From Anaerolineae bacterium (lineage in GTDB: Bacteria; Chloroflexota; Anaerolineae; Promineifilales; Promineifilaceae), in contig JACSSI010000050.1 in assembly GCA_014879345.1 (NCBI GenBank), forward strand, positions 1 to 13,259: a stretch of 13,259 bases of DNA, written 5' to 3'. Shown piece by piece: positions 1-7,505 of this stretch. The translations under genes and the position numbers were made by a program. A model generated the notes under the pieces. That model worked only from the letters and a program-made list of their open reading frames with translations. It did not search any database and was not told the origin of the DNA. Within the stretch, counting starts at the first letter, position 1; each line of letters starts with the position of its first letter.

Positions 1-977
1 TGTCGGGCAAATACCAGTTGCACCACACCTTTTCATTAAGCGGCCGCGAAAAAGTGCAGCGGCAGACCACCCTCGTCTTCCCCACCCGAGGCTACTACAA
101 ACTAGGTCCGGTCACGTACAAATCAGGCGACGTTTTCACCCTGTTCACCACCGAACGGCAGCATCAATACATCGACACCCTGGTCGTCTATCCCCAAATC
201 TGGCCGCTGGAAGAGCTAGGTCTGCCTGCCAAAAAACCGTTCGGCGAGGTGAAAACGCAGCACAACCTGTTTACCGACCCCATCAAAACGCAGGGCATCC
301 GCGATTACCAGCCCCAAGACCGCTTCCGCGACGTGCATTGGAAAGCGACAGCCCGTCGCGGCCACCTGCAAACCAAAATTTACGACCCCTCTGTGGGCAT
401 GACGCTGGCTGTTTTTTTGAATGTTGCTACCTTTCCCAAGCATTGGATGGGTTTTGACCCGCTCTTGCTGGAACGGGCGGTCAGCGTGGCCGCTTCTGTG
501 GGCAATTACGGCCTCCAGCAAAAGTGGGAAGTGGGCATCTACGCCAACGGCTCCGTGCCCAATTCCGACCAGCCGATTCGCGTGCCACCCGGCCGCAGTC
601 CAGACCAGTTGAGCCACATTTTGGAAGGCATGGCAGTGGTGACGGAGTTTGCCACCGGTTCCATTGAAGGCATGATCATGCGTGAAAGTCCGCGTTTGCC
701 CTGGGCGGCGACGGTGGTTTTGGTAACGGCCGTTGTCACCGATGAGATCATGGTCGTTTTGGTGCGACTGCAAGAAGCAGGCCGCTGCATCGTGCTCATC
801 TCCCTGGCCGCCGAGCCGCCGCCCACCAACCTGGGCAATATTCTCACCTATCACATTCCCTCAAACGCCCCCGCCTTTGCCGCAGGCCAGCACAGCCATA
901 CCGCCACCGAAGCCGCCCTGCACGCCATCCCCACGCCGGAGCCGGTAGAGTTGGAGATTGAGGCATTTGAAACATGA
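1..977 (+). CDS. DUF58 domain-containing protein, 5'-truncated by window edge
   Basis: The reading frame is open from base 3 with no stop, so the gene begins before the window; a TTG at 18 is probably internal. About 324 residues are visible. The diagnostic part is the DUF58 core: R-G-Y-Y-K-L-G-P followed by a G-D-V-F-T-L-F segment, then D-Y-Q-P-Q-D-R-F-R-D-V-H-W-K-A-T-A-R-R, matching the family's R-x-Y-x-x-x-D-x-x-R-x-I-x-W-x-x-S-A-R signature. DUF58 proteins are usually encoded beside MoxR-type AAA ATPases and transglutaminase/DUF4129 membrane proteins and are linked to envelope processes; their biochemical role is not settled. The missing N-terminus would be expected to hold two membrane spans. 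The stop overlaps the next start (ATGA, 974-977), indicating one operon with translational coupling. The family call is confident; the function is not. Confidence 0.85.
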   Translation, partial: SGKYQLHHTFSLSGREKVQRQTTLVFPTRGYYKLGPVTYKSGDVFTLFTTERQHQYIDTLVVYPQIWPLEELGLPAKKPFGEVKTQHNLFTDPIKTQGIRDYQPQDRFRDVHWKATARRGHLQTKIYDPSVGMTLAVFLNVATFPKHWMGFDPLLLERAVSVAASVGNYGLQQKWEVGIYANGSVPNSDQPIRVPPGRSPDQLSHILEGMAVVTEFATGSIEGMIMRESPRLPWAATVVLVTAVVTDEIMVVLVRLQEAGRCIVLISLAAEPPPTNLGNILTYHIPSNAPAFAAGQHSHTATEAALHAIPTPEPVELEIEAFET

Positions 978-2503
978 GTCAAACCGGCATCCTCCTCCAG
1001 CCCTCTGAAAATCCCCAACGCCGCCAACTGGTTTGGGGCTATCTCCAGCACGAAATCCTCTACTTAACGTGGATGCTGATGGAAATGACGCTGCTTGCCC
1101 CCTTGTTGGCGACGATATTACCCGCCCCGCGCACCTGGCCGCCCGGTTTATTCCTGCTGTGGCTGCTGCTGCTCATGTATCTGCCGTTTAATCTGGTACG
1201 GCTCATGAGCACGCTGGATTGGCCTCGTTCCCGCCAGCAACTGATTTTGGCAACGGCCGTTTTCCTCATCTACGTCCTCTCCATTCGCGCCCTCTTTTAC
1301 CAGCCAGCCTCCCTGTTTGATTTGAGCTGGATCAGCCAGTTCTTCGGCAGCATCGCTGAGTCCGACAACCGCGAATGGCTGCAAAACCTGGGTTGGTTTG
1401 TCGTCGTGGCCTTTGTCTGGTGGCGGGGACTGCGCCTGGTGGGCAAAGCGTTCACCATCTACACGGCCGGACGCCGGCTGCGCGTAGGTGGTCTGGTGAT
1501 AGCCCCGCTCATCATCTGGGCCAGTCTGGGCAGACTGCCGTGGAGTATCGTACCCTTTATTTTGCTGTTTTTTATGGTCTGCTTAACGGCCGTTGCCCTC
1601 ACCCGTGTCGAAGAAATCGAAAAACAACACTCAGGCCGCTCCGTCTCCCTCAACCCCAAATGGCTGCTCACTATCATCGCTGCCGCTTTCTTACTCATGC
1701 TGACAACCCTGCTGCTCACCTTCATCATCAGCGGCGAAACCTTGCTTGCCATCTCCGGTTGGCTCCACCCGCTGTGGCAAGCGCTGTACGCAGGCGCCAC
1801 CGTCGTCCTCAACACCATTCTCAACCTGCTTTCCCCCATCTTGGAACGACTCTTCCTGGTCATCGAATGGCTGATAAACCTCATCAGACCCATGATGACA
1901 ACCGTCCTCCAGGCGCTGCCTGAGCCATTCGACGGCACGCTCCTGCCCACACCGGAAGCTGTGGATCCTGCGCAAGTGGATGCTGGGCCTACCAATGGTT
2001 TCAAGCTAATCAACATCCTGCTCATGGTCGCCATCATCCTGGCAATCACCCTCACCCTGGGGCGTGTTTATCGTAAAGCAGAATTTGCCGCCCGTAACAG
2101 TGCGGCCGCCGCGCCAACAGATGCCAGCAATGCCCCCGCACGCCCCAGCCTCGGCCGCAGACTGCTCAACAGGCTGGGCTTGCGCCATGGCTGGCGAGCC
2201 GCCGCTTCCATTCGCCGAATTTACCAGCAAATGTGTGCTGCCGCCGCCGTCAGCGGCTACCCTAGAGCAGAAGCCGAAACCCCGTTTGAATACCTGACTA
2301 CCCTCGCCAAAGCATGGCCTGAAAACCAGGCAGATACTCGCCTGGTCACAGAAGCTTACGTCAAAGTACGCTACGGGGAACTGCCAGAATCCCCTGAGGA
2401 ACTAGATGCCATCCGCCAGGCCTGGAAACGACTAGAAGCCATGCCCCCCATCGACTCGCAAAAAGCAGAAAAGCAACAAATGAAATTAGACTCGCTAAAA
2501 TGA
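974..2503 (+). CDS. Multi-pass membrane protein with C-terminal DUF4129 domain
   Basis: The 509-residue product begins at an ATG overlapping the stop of the DUF58 gene. It has many hydrophobic spans: about residues 27-50, 56-80, 88-110, 135-152, 170-205 and 222-246, with another near 345-365. The last 100 residues are a soluble region with Y-Q-Q-M, then E-A-E-T-P-F-E-Y-L, then a V-R-Y-G-E segment, which fits the DUF4129 domain found at the C-terminus of transglutaminase-like membrane proteins. No Cys-His-Asp transglutaminase core is visible, so this is the stand-alone form. Pairing with DUF58 is the usual arrangement and suggests a joint envelope role, which is inference. The gene carries two in-frame AACGGCCGTT palindromes (1252, 1585), both read as Thr-Ala-Val. 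Confidence 0.78.
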   Translation: MSQTGILLQPSENPQRRQLVWGYLQHEILYLTWMLMEMTLLAPLLATILPAPRTWPPGLFLLWLLLLMYLPFNLVRLMSTLDWPRSRQQLILATAVFLIYVLSIRALFYQPASLFDLSWISQFFGSIAESDNREWLQNLGWFVVVAFVWWRGLRLVGKAFTIYTAGRRLRVGGLVIAPLIIWASLGRLPWSIVPFILLFFMVCLTAVALTRVEEIEKQHSGRSVSLNPKWLLTIIAAAFLLMLTTLLLTFIISGETLLAISGWLHPLWQALYAGATVVLNTILNLLSPILERLFLVIEWLINLIRPMMTTVLQALPEPFDGTLLPTPEAVDPAQVDAGPTNGFKLINILLMVAIILAITLTLGRVYRKAEFAARNSAAAAPTDASNAPARPSLGRRLLNRLGLRHGWRAAASIRRIYQQMCAAAAVSGYPRAEAETPFEYLTTLAKAWPENQADTRLVTEAYVKVRYGELPESPEELDAIRQAWKRLEAMPPIDSQKAEKQQMKLDSLK

Positions 2504-2604
2504 ACGCAGCTAGTACAAAAGTCTCATATTTTCTCCTATTTGCACCCAACAATTTTATGGCAGGAAACGGCCGTTACCCCTACAATTTTCACTGGTATAT
2601 TCGT

Positions 2605-2633
2605 TTGACAGCCTAAAACATGTATGTTATGAT
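2605..2633 (+). promoter_or_regulatory. Strong extended -10 sigma-70-type promoter for the Roadblock gene
   Basis: A perfect -35 TTGACA (2605-2610) lies 17 bases from TATGAT (2628-2633), which differs from TATAAT at one position. A TG one base upstream of the -10 (2625-2626) makes it an extended -10. Transcription should start near 2640, leaving a leader of about 54 bases before the ATG at 2694. It is the best promoter in the window. Confidence 0.85.
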
Positions 2634-2693
2634 TTTTTGCGTTCTAACTAACATAAAATTAGAATTTAATAAGTTTAGCAAGGAGATTTCAGG

Positions 2694-3062
2694 ATGAGAT
2701 CCCGTACCGAAATGATGGTCGACCGCCTACGCGACCTACAAGCAGGAACCCCAGACATTGAAGCATCTGCAGTTGTGAGCGTTGACGGCTTAATCATGGC
2801 CTCATCATTGCCAGCAGATGTTGATGAAGACCGTATTTCTGCCATGTCCGCCGCGATGCTCTCTTTGGGCGATAGAATTTCTAGCGAATTACGGCGTGGC
2901 ACACTAGATCGCGTATTCATTAAAGGTAGTGAAGGTATTATTGTTTTGATGGCGGTTGGCGAAGATGCTGTTCTCACCGTTTTGGCTCGGGCTCAGGCAA
3001 AGCTTGGTCTCATTTTCTTGGATATGGGCCGCGCAGCAGATGACCTGGAACGACTTCTATAA
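2694..3062 (+). CDS. Roadblock/LC7 domain protein
   Basis: The 122-residue product matches the Roadblock/LC7 fold in length and pattern: an N-terminal helix, the strand-turn A-V-V-S-V-D-G-L-I-M-A, a central A-A-M-L-S-L-G-D-R-I helix, the strand pair around F-I-K-G-S-E-G-I-I-V-L, and a C-terminal A-K-L-G-L-I-F-L helix. Bacterial members usually bind small Ras-like GTPases of the MglA type as regulators or scaffolds (MglB-like). No GTPase gene lies beside this one. The start is set by AAGGAG at 2680-2685, 8 bases before ATG. The gene has its own strong promoter and is followed by the hairpin that precedes pyrG. The domain call is confident; the partner is unknown. Confidence 0.9.
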   Translation: MRSRTEMMVDRLRDLQAGTPDIEASAVVSVDGLIMASSLPADVDEDRISAMSAAMLSLGDRISSELRRGTLDRVFIKGSEGIIVLMAVGEDAVLTVLARAQAKLGLIFLDMGRAADDLERLL

Positions 3063-3116
3063 AAAAGGAATTATGCGAAAGAAAATTTCGCTAAGACACC
3101 ATACCACGTAATGTCA

Positions 3117-3159
3117 AGAGGGGCATGTTACCTAAAGTAACATGCCCCTCTCTCTTTTT
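3117..3159 (+). terminator. Intrinsic terminator/attenuator hairpin directly upstream of pyrG
   Basis: A perfect 15-bp stem (arms 3117-3131 and 3137-3151, core GGGGCATGTTAC) with a 5-base loop is followed by CTCTTTTT (3152-3159). This is a textbook intrinsic terminator. It ends one base before the pyrG Shine-Dalgarno at 3160, leaving no room for a promoter between it and pyrG. pyrG mRNA must therefore carry this hairpin in its leader, by read-through or from a start close to the stem. Confidence 0.85.
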
Positions 3160-3165
3160 AGGAGA
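3160..3165 (+). promoter_or_regulatory. Ribosome binding site fixing the pyrG start at 3173
   Basis: AGGAGA lies 7 bases before ATG 3173. It excludes an in-frame upstream start at 3125, which falls inside the terminator hairpin and would add 16 residues not found in CTP synthases. Confidence 0.85.
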
Positions 3166-3172
3166 AAATAAA

Positions 3173-4849
3173 ATGACCAAATTTATATTTTTCACAGGGG
3201 GCGTTGTCAGTTCTGTTGGCAAAGGTGTCACAGCCGCAGCTCTGGGCAACCTCCTAAAAGCACGCGGATTCTCCGTAGCCGTGCAAAAACTAGATCCCTA
3301 CATCAACGTTGACCCCGGTACCATGTCGCCCTATCAGCACGGTGAAGTATTTGTCACCGACGACGGTGCTGAAACTGACCTCGATTTGGGGCATTACGAA
3401 CGGTTTACCGACATCAGCCTCAATCAGGCCTCAAACGTTACCACTGGCCGCGTTTATGCCGAAGTCATTGCCCGGGAACGACGGGGCGATTATTTGGGCG
3501 GCACTATCCAGGTTATTCCCCACATTACCAATGAGATCAAACGCTGCATCCACCTTGTCGCCCAAAAAAGTGATGCTGATATCGTGCTGGTGGAAGTAGG
3601 GGGTACAGTCGGCGATATTGAGAGCTTGCCCTTTATGGAAGCCTTACGCCAAATGCGCTCTGATGTTGGCTATGAAAACACGCTCTACGTCCACGTCACC
3701 TTCCTGCCCTACGTGGGAGCCAGTCGCGAGTTGAAGACCAAACCCACGCAGCACAGCGTCCGCGAGATTCGCGGCATTGGCATTCAACCAGATGTCATCA
3801 TTGCCCGTGCTGACCACCACATCCCCCAAGAACATATCGAGAAAATCGCGCTGTTCTGCGATGTGCCAACCAAAGCGGTCATTCCGGCCGTTACCAGCGA
3901 TATTCTGTATGCCATTCCGCTAAAACTGAGCAGCACCCATCTGGATGAGTATGTTGTTGAACGGCTGCAACTACCCGAAACCAAAAAACCGGATTTGAGT
4001 GAATGGGAAGCGCTTATCGACGAAATCCGCAAGCCTAAACCAACGATTCGCGTGGGTATTGTGGGCAAATATGTGGAGCTGCACGATGCCTATATGAGTG
4101 TGCGGGAAGCGCTTTACCACGCCGGTATCCCCAACAATCGTCAGGTAGATATCGAATGGATTCATTCTGGCGATCTGGAAAAGGGCAAAGGCTGGGAACA
4201 GTTTGAAGGGCTGGATGGCATTGTCGTGCCGGGTGGTTTTGGTGAACGAGGTGTTGAGGGCAAAATTCAGGCGGCACGCTGGGCCAGGGAGAACAATGTG
4301 CCTTATCTGGGTCTATGTCTGGGTATGCAGGTGATGTGTATTGAATTTGCCCGCCATATTTTAGGTACAGATGATGTCAACAGTACTGAATTCGACGCCC
4401 AAACGGATCATCCTGTTATCAGCCTGATGCCGGATCAAACACACCTGACTGATATGGGCGGTACGATGCGTCTGGGGGCCTATCCCTGCAAAGTGGAGCC
4501 CGGCACAAAAGCGGCAAAGGCGTATCAGAAATCGCTTATTTATGAACGTCATCGACACCGTTGGGAATTTAATAACACCTATCGGGAACAGTTCGTTGAA
4601 GCGGGAATGGTGTTCAGTGGGCTTTCTCCCGACGGCCGTTTAGTGGAAATTGCTGAACTGCGGAATCACCCGTTTATGCTGGGCAGTCAGTTCCACCCGG
4701 AGTTCAAGAGCAGACCCAATCGGCCACATCCCCTGTTCAAAGCGTTTTTGGAAACGGCCGTTAAGCACCAAACAGCCCGTCAAGGCACTCACGCAACAAC
4801 TGATAATGGTACTGTTGTTCAAGAGGAAAAAGCAGCCAAAACGAGCTAA
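3173..4849 (+). CDS. pyrG: CTP synthase (glutamine-hydrolysing)
   Basis: This cytosolic enzyme makes CTP from UTP, ATP and glutamine-derived ammonia, the last step of pyrimidine nucleotide synthesis. The 558-residue product has the usual length. The N-terminal amidoligase domain (about 1-265) carries the P-loop G-G-V-V-S-S-V-G-K-G (9-18), the L-D-P-Y-I-N-V-D-P-G-T-M segment and E-V-G-G-T-V-G-D-I-E-S. The C-terminal class I glutamine amidotransferase domain (about 295-540) has the P-G-G-F-G oxyanion region, nucleophile Cys382 in G-L-C-L-G-M-Q, and His508/Glu510 in F-H-P-E-F. All key residues are intact. The last 25 or so residues are a polar, poorly conserved tail. The leader hairpin suggests attenuation control; a strong terminator follows the gene. 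Confidence 0.98.
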   Translation: MTKFIFFTGGVVSSVGKGVTAAALGNLLKARGFSVAVQKLDPYINVDPGTMSPYQHGEVFVTDDGAETDLDLGHYERFTDISLNQASNVTTGRVYAEVIARERRGDYLGGTIQVIPHITNEIKRCIHLVAQKSDADIVLVEVGGTVGDIESLPFMEALRQMRSDVGYENTLYVHVTFLPYVGASRELKTKPTQHSVREIRGIGIQPDVIIARADHHIPQEHIEKIALFCDVPTKAVIPAVTSDILYAIPLKLSSTHLDEYVVERLQLPETKKPDLSEWEALIDEIRKPKPTIRVGIVGKYVELHDAYMSVREALYHAGIPNNRQVDIEWIHSGDLEKGKGWEQFEGLDGIVVPGGFGERGVEGKIQAARWARENNVPYLGLCLGMQVMCIEFARHILGTDDVNSTEFDAQTDHPVISLMPDQTHLTDMGGTMRLGAYPCKVEPGTKAAKAYQKSLIYERHRHRWEFNNTYREQFVEAGMVFSGLSPDGRLVEIAELRNHPFMLGSQFHPEFKSRPNRPHPLFKAFLETAVKHQTARQGTHATTDNGTVVQEEKAAKTS

Positions 4850-4878
4850 AAATTTGTAAACTTATAAGTTCATATACG

Positions 4879-4918
4879 AAAAAGGGGTGCTGGAAATTTA
4901 ACCAGCACCCCTTTTTTT
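4879..4918 (+). terminator. Strong intrinsic terminator after pyrG
   Basis: GGGGTGCTGG (4884-4893) pairs perfectly with CCAGCACCCC (4902-4911). Flanking A and T runs extend the stem to 15 bp around an 8-base loop, and a seven-T tract ends at 4918. The A run on the 5' side means it could also stop transcripts arriving from the minus-strand lipoprotein gene. Confidence 0.92.
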
Positions 4919-4949
4919 ATTAGCCGTTAACGGCCGTTTTAGACTTAGG

Positions 4950-5036
4950 TAAGCGTTCGTTTTTAACTTGCCGAGATTGGTCCAATCTTGAAGATTGGAC
5001 CAATCTGAAGACCGCTACATTATTTGTGAACGCTTA
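4950..5036. repeat. Nested inverted-repeat element
   Basis: The outer arms TAAGCGTTC (4950-4958) and GAACGCTTA (5028-5036) are a perfect 9-bp inverted repeat. Inside lies a perfect 16-bp inverted repeat with a one-base centre: AGATTGGTCCAATCTT (4974-4989) and its complement (4991-5006). Each inner arm is itself largely palindromic around GATTGGTCCAATC. The right outer arm abuts the stop codon of the minus-strand gene. It could act as a structured 3' end for that gene or be a small MITE-like or REP-like element. No T tract suggests an intrinsic terminator. Confidence 0.7.
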
Positions 5037-5945
5037 TCAAGGTGCAGTAATCGTGAAGCGGGCAATTTCATTTTTTCTCAGCGCTTGTGACGTTTGCACA
5101 CCCGCCCCGGCAGACACATTGCTGAAAGAAAGTTGTACCACAACCAGGGGAGTCTGACCTTCACTGGTTGCCTGTATCTCTATAGCATTCGGCCCACTTT
5201 GGAAATTTGCCGTGCCACAAATATCCCGACCACCTGTCTGGAAGTTGTTGAGCGTCAGATTCCCATTCACCAGAATATGAATTCTGTCACCGTCCACAAA
5301 CTGGGGGTCTTTAATGCAGACGGTTGTCTGGTTGCTGCTCAGGCTGATATCAGACATAGTAGAACCTGAATCATGATCTGGCTGGACATAGAGTTGAGAT
5401 TCCACCCAGGCTACATCATTTGCTGCCCACAGCACCCAATTATTTGACTCGTTATAAACAGCCCAACTACCCGTCTGCGGATTGTCCATGACATGCCCAA
5501 ATATCTCAACGCGGTTGGCATTGACAACATCGTAGTTCAAGAAATAGCGAATGCCGGAGCCTTCAGGAGCAGACGAGGCAAAGAAATTGGTGATAACAGG
5601 CGCCTGGCTGGGGGCTTCGGTAGCGTTGACGCGCTCCCCGTTGTTGGCTTCAGGAACGGCCGTTTCTGTGGCTTGTGCGGCTTCAACTGTGGCATAAACG
5701 GCCGTTACCGTTGCCGGTGCAACTGTCGGCGACAACGGGGTCGGGGTTGACGTGGGCAAATCGGGTAACGCCGGTAATTGAATTTCGATGGCGGTCGGCG
5801 CGGCATCCACAGGTGTGGCTGAGACGATAATAACCTGCTCTGGTGGCGGCAGCGTCGCCGTCGCTTCAGGTGTCGCCGCACCACCGCAAGCCGCCAAAAC
5901 AGCAATCATCATTAAGACAAGTAAAAATCCAAACTTTTTGTTCAT
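5037..5945 (-). CDS. Exported lipoprotein with Pro/Thr linker and predicted beta-rich C-terminal domain
   Basis: The chosen start at 5945 gives 302 residues. It has AAGGAAGGA 6 bases upstream and a clean signal peptide: M-N-K-K, a hydrophobic core, then lipobox L-A-A-C with Cys20. Upstream in-frame ATGs (5951, 5984) would lengthen the n-region without better initiation signals. Residues 21 to about 110 are a Pro/Ala/Thr/Val linker with two in-frame AACGGCCGTT palindromes. The rest (about 118-302) alternates short hydrophobic strands and turns, contains two Cys that could pair (V-C-I-K-D and D-I-C-G-T), and looks like a beta-sandwich; I do not recognise a named family. It is divergent from the SGNH cluster and shares the 238-base spacer with it. 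It may be an envelope-anchored binding protein, which is inference. Confidence 0.8.
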   Translation of the reverse strand: MNKKFGFLLVLMMIAVLAACGGAATPEATATLPPPEQVIIVSATPVDAAPTAIEIQLPALPDLPTSTPTPLSPTVAPATVTAVYATVEAAQATETAVPEANNGERVNATEAPSQAPVITNFFASSAPEGSGIRYFLNYDVVNANRVEIFGHVMDNPQTGSWAVYNESNNWVLWAANDVAWVESQLYVQPDHDSGSTMSDISLSSNQTTVCIKDPQFVDGDRIHILVNGNLTLNNFQTGGRDICGTANFQSGPNAIEIQATSEGQTPLVVVQLSFSNVSAGAGVQTSQALRKNEIARFTITAP

Positions 5946-5951
5946 AAGCAT

Positions 5952-5960
5952 CCTTCCTTT
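5952..5960 (-). promoter_or_regulatory. Ribosome binding site fixing the lipoprotein start at 5945
   Basis: On the minus strand AAGGAAGGA lies 6 bases before ATG 5945. This favours the start that gives the typical short n-region of a lipoprotein signal peptide over the ATGs at 5951 and 5984. Confidence 0.75.
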
Positions 5961-6060
5961 CATTTTAATATTTAAACTATGCACGATGACACCCCATAAT
6001 GGTAGCCGCTCCCCGTAAACTGGGCAAAGTCGTCAATAAAAAATTTTGTGGCTGTTCAAC

Positions 6061-6120
6061 GAGACCTGTCAGGTTTACTCGAGAGATAAGCATCTATCTA
6101 AGCCAAACCTGACAGGCCTT
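6061..6120. repeat. CCTGtCAGG-type paired inverted repeat in the divergent spacer
   Basis: CCTGTCAGGTTT (6065-6076) and AAACCTGACAGG (6105-6116) form a perfect 12-bp inverted repeat, extendable with one mismatch toward 6062 and 6119, around a 28-base loop. Each arm also contains the odd-length palindrome CCTG-N-CAGG. It sits between the divergent lipoprotein and LysM/SGNH genes, so it may be a dispersed intergenic repeat or an operator pair. The sequence does not decide between these. Confidence 0.65.
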
Positions 6121-6149
6121 ATTCGGTACATCTGTATGGTTACTAAATT

Positions 6150-6177
6150 TTGTCATCCTCTGGTATTTCGCTAAACT
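6150..6177 (+). promoter_or_regulatory. Candidate promoter giving a leaderless LysM/SGNH mRNA
   Basis: TTGTCA (6150-6155) is 16 bases from TAAACT (6172-6177). Both are imperfect matches to the sigma-70 consensus. Position +1 would fall at about 6184, the A of the ATG. No Shine-Dalgarno precedes that ATG, which fits a leaderless message but is not proof. Confidence 0.4.
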
Positions 6178-6183
6178 CTACAC

Positions 6184-7392
6184 ATGGAACGCCGTGAATC
6201 TCGCACAATATATGCCGCCGGTGTCGTCATTATCATCGCCTTTGTTGGTATCTTTTTTTTCCTTTGGTATCTCTCTGTGGATAATCAAAAAACAAGGGTT
6301 GAAGCAGCACCCACAACGGCCGTTTTAGCCATCGTGCCAACTGAAATGGGAACGGCCGTTCTCCCCACCATCGCCCCAGACAACACAGCCACACTCCCGC
6401 CCGTGCCTCAAACCCACACCATCCAATCCGGGCAAACCCTGTTCGCCATCGCCAACAGCTACCACCTCACCGTAGACGAACTGGCCGCCGCCAACAACAT
6501 CACCGATCCCGCTCTCATCCAGGCAGGACAAGAACTCATCATCCCCAACCAATTCACCGAACCGACTCCACCCACCAACACACAAACAGAGCAGGCAGCA
6601 AACCCGCCAACACCTGCCACCAGCAACCCATCACCCACCACCTTAAACGGTATCCCGCTCGACCAAATCGTCATCATGCCGCCAAACGTGCTGGAAAACA
6701 CACGCGCCATCTACGCCAAAGGCCAAGAACTAGGCCGCAATCCCCACGCCTTTTCCAAAATGGGCGACAGCACTGTCGAAAACGACCATTTCCTCTCCCG
6801 CTTCGATGGCGGACCTTACAATCTGGGCGACTATACCTACCTCCAGCGCGTTATTGATTATTTCCCCGGTTCCTTCAACCGCGACAGCGCCGCCGTGCGC
6901 ATTGGCCTCCATTCCTGGACGGTTTTCGATCCCATCTGGGCCGACAAAACAATCTGCCAGCCCAATGAAACCGTCATCGCCTGTGAAATCAGGCTGCACA
7001 ACCCCAGCATCCTCTTCATCCGCCTCGGCTCCAACGACGTGGGTGCGCCTGACCTTTATGGCGAGTCCATGCGCCAAATTGTGCAATTTGCGCTCGACAA
7101 TGGCGTCATCCCCATCATCGGCACCAAAGCAGACCGCAGCGAAGGTAGCAACCAAAACAACGACATCGTGCGCCAAATCAGTGCCGACTACCAGATTCCA
7201 CTGTGGGAATTCGACCCCGTAGCTGGCACGCTGCCCGGACGCGGGCTAGACGTGGACAACATACACATGAATACCTTCTACGCCCATGATTACACAGACC
7301 CCACCGCCTTCACTCGCGGCCACGCCATGCACAATCTAACGGCGCTGATGATGTTGGATGCGATATTGAATGAGGTGATAGAGAAAAATTAG
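6184..7392 (+). CDS. Membrane-anchored LysM plus SGNH-hydrolase-like protein (paralogue A)
   Basis: The 402-residue product has a basic n-region, one membrane span (about 10-31, no lipobox, so probably an uncleaved anchor) and a Thr/Pro linker with two AACGGCCGTT copies. A LysM domain follows at 78-122 (H-T-I-Q-S-G-Q-T-L through L-I-I-P-N), then a second linker and an SGNH-like domain from N155. The catalytic-type residues are present: G-D-S with Ser196, G-S-N-D at 282-285, and D-x-x-H at Asp358/His361. Cys258 and Cys267 form the C-X8-C pair shared by the paralogues, probably an extracellular disulfide. LysM domains bind peptidoglycan or chitin-like glycans, so this member is likely held at the wall. 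SGNH proteins are esterases or O-acyltransferases; the MBOAT neighbour favours acyl transfer. No Shine-Dalgarno precedes the ATG. Confidence 0.87.
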   Translation: MERRESRTIYAAGVVIIIAFVGIFFFLWYLSVDNQKTRVEAAPTTAVLAIVPTEMGTAVLPTIAPDNTATLPPVPQTHTIQSGQTLFAIANSYHLTVDELAAANNITDPALIQAGQELIIPNQFTEPTPPTNTQTEQAANPPTPATSNPSPTTLNGIPLDQIVIMPPNVLENTRAIYAKGQELGRNPHAFSKMGDSTVENDHFLSRFDGGPYNLGDYTYLQRVIDYFPGSFNRDSAAVRIGLHSWTVFDPIWADKTICQPNETVIACEIRLHNPSILFIRLGSNDVGAPDLYGESMRQIVQFALDNGVIPIIGTKADRSEGSNQNNDIVRQISADYQIPLWEFDPVAGTLPGRGLDVDNIHMNTFYAHDYTDPTAFTRGHAMHNLTALMMLDAILNEVIEKN

Positions 7393-7393
7393 A

Positions 7394-7424
7394 GATTGAA
7401 GATTGAAGATTTAAGATTGGAGAT
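7394..7424. repeat. Heptamer array (GATTGAA)n
   Basis: Four degenerate 7-bp units follow the stop of paralogue A: GATTGAA, GATTGAA, GATTTAA, GATTGGA, plus a partial copy. It belongs to the heptamer-periodic spacer class seen elsewhere in the window. Confidence 0.75.
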
Positions 7425-7433
7425 GGGGGAACA

Positions 7434-7454
7434 CGCCACCCACCATTCGCCACT
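7434..7454. repeat. Short heptamer array (CGCCACC-like)
   Basis: Three 7-bp units (CGCCACC, CACCATT, CGCCACT) precede a T run. Unit composition resembles the CTGCCAC/TCGCCAC units at 8667-8687 and 13147-13169. Confidence 0.55.
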
Positions 7455-7505
7455 TTTTCCAGATTAAAACCCGCTACATTTTACGGAAAAATGTGCAATT
7501 GCGGC

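Noticed and set aside
216..854. Long minus-strand ORF opposite the DUF58 gene
   Set aside because: It is a shadow of the DUF58 frame, which has recognisable motifs; the antisense product shows no family pattern and has no initiation signal.
2504..2600. Terminator after the DUF4129 gene
   Set aside because: No stem followed by a T tract was found; the only palindrome, AACGGCCGTT at 2566, has no loop and belongs to the dispersed motif.
3075..3091. Small hairpin (GCGAAA/TTTCGC) after the Roadblock gene
   Set aside because: A 6-bp stem with no T tract; the strong hairpin at 3117-3151 is the better terminator.
5946..6060. Promoter for the minus-strand lipoprotein gene
   Set aside because: Weak candidates such as TTGCCC-N17-TACCAT on the minus strand match the consensus too poorly to list as a feature.
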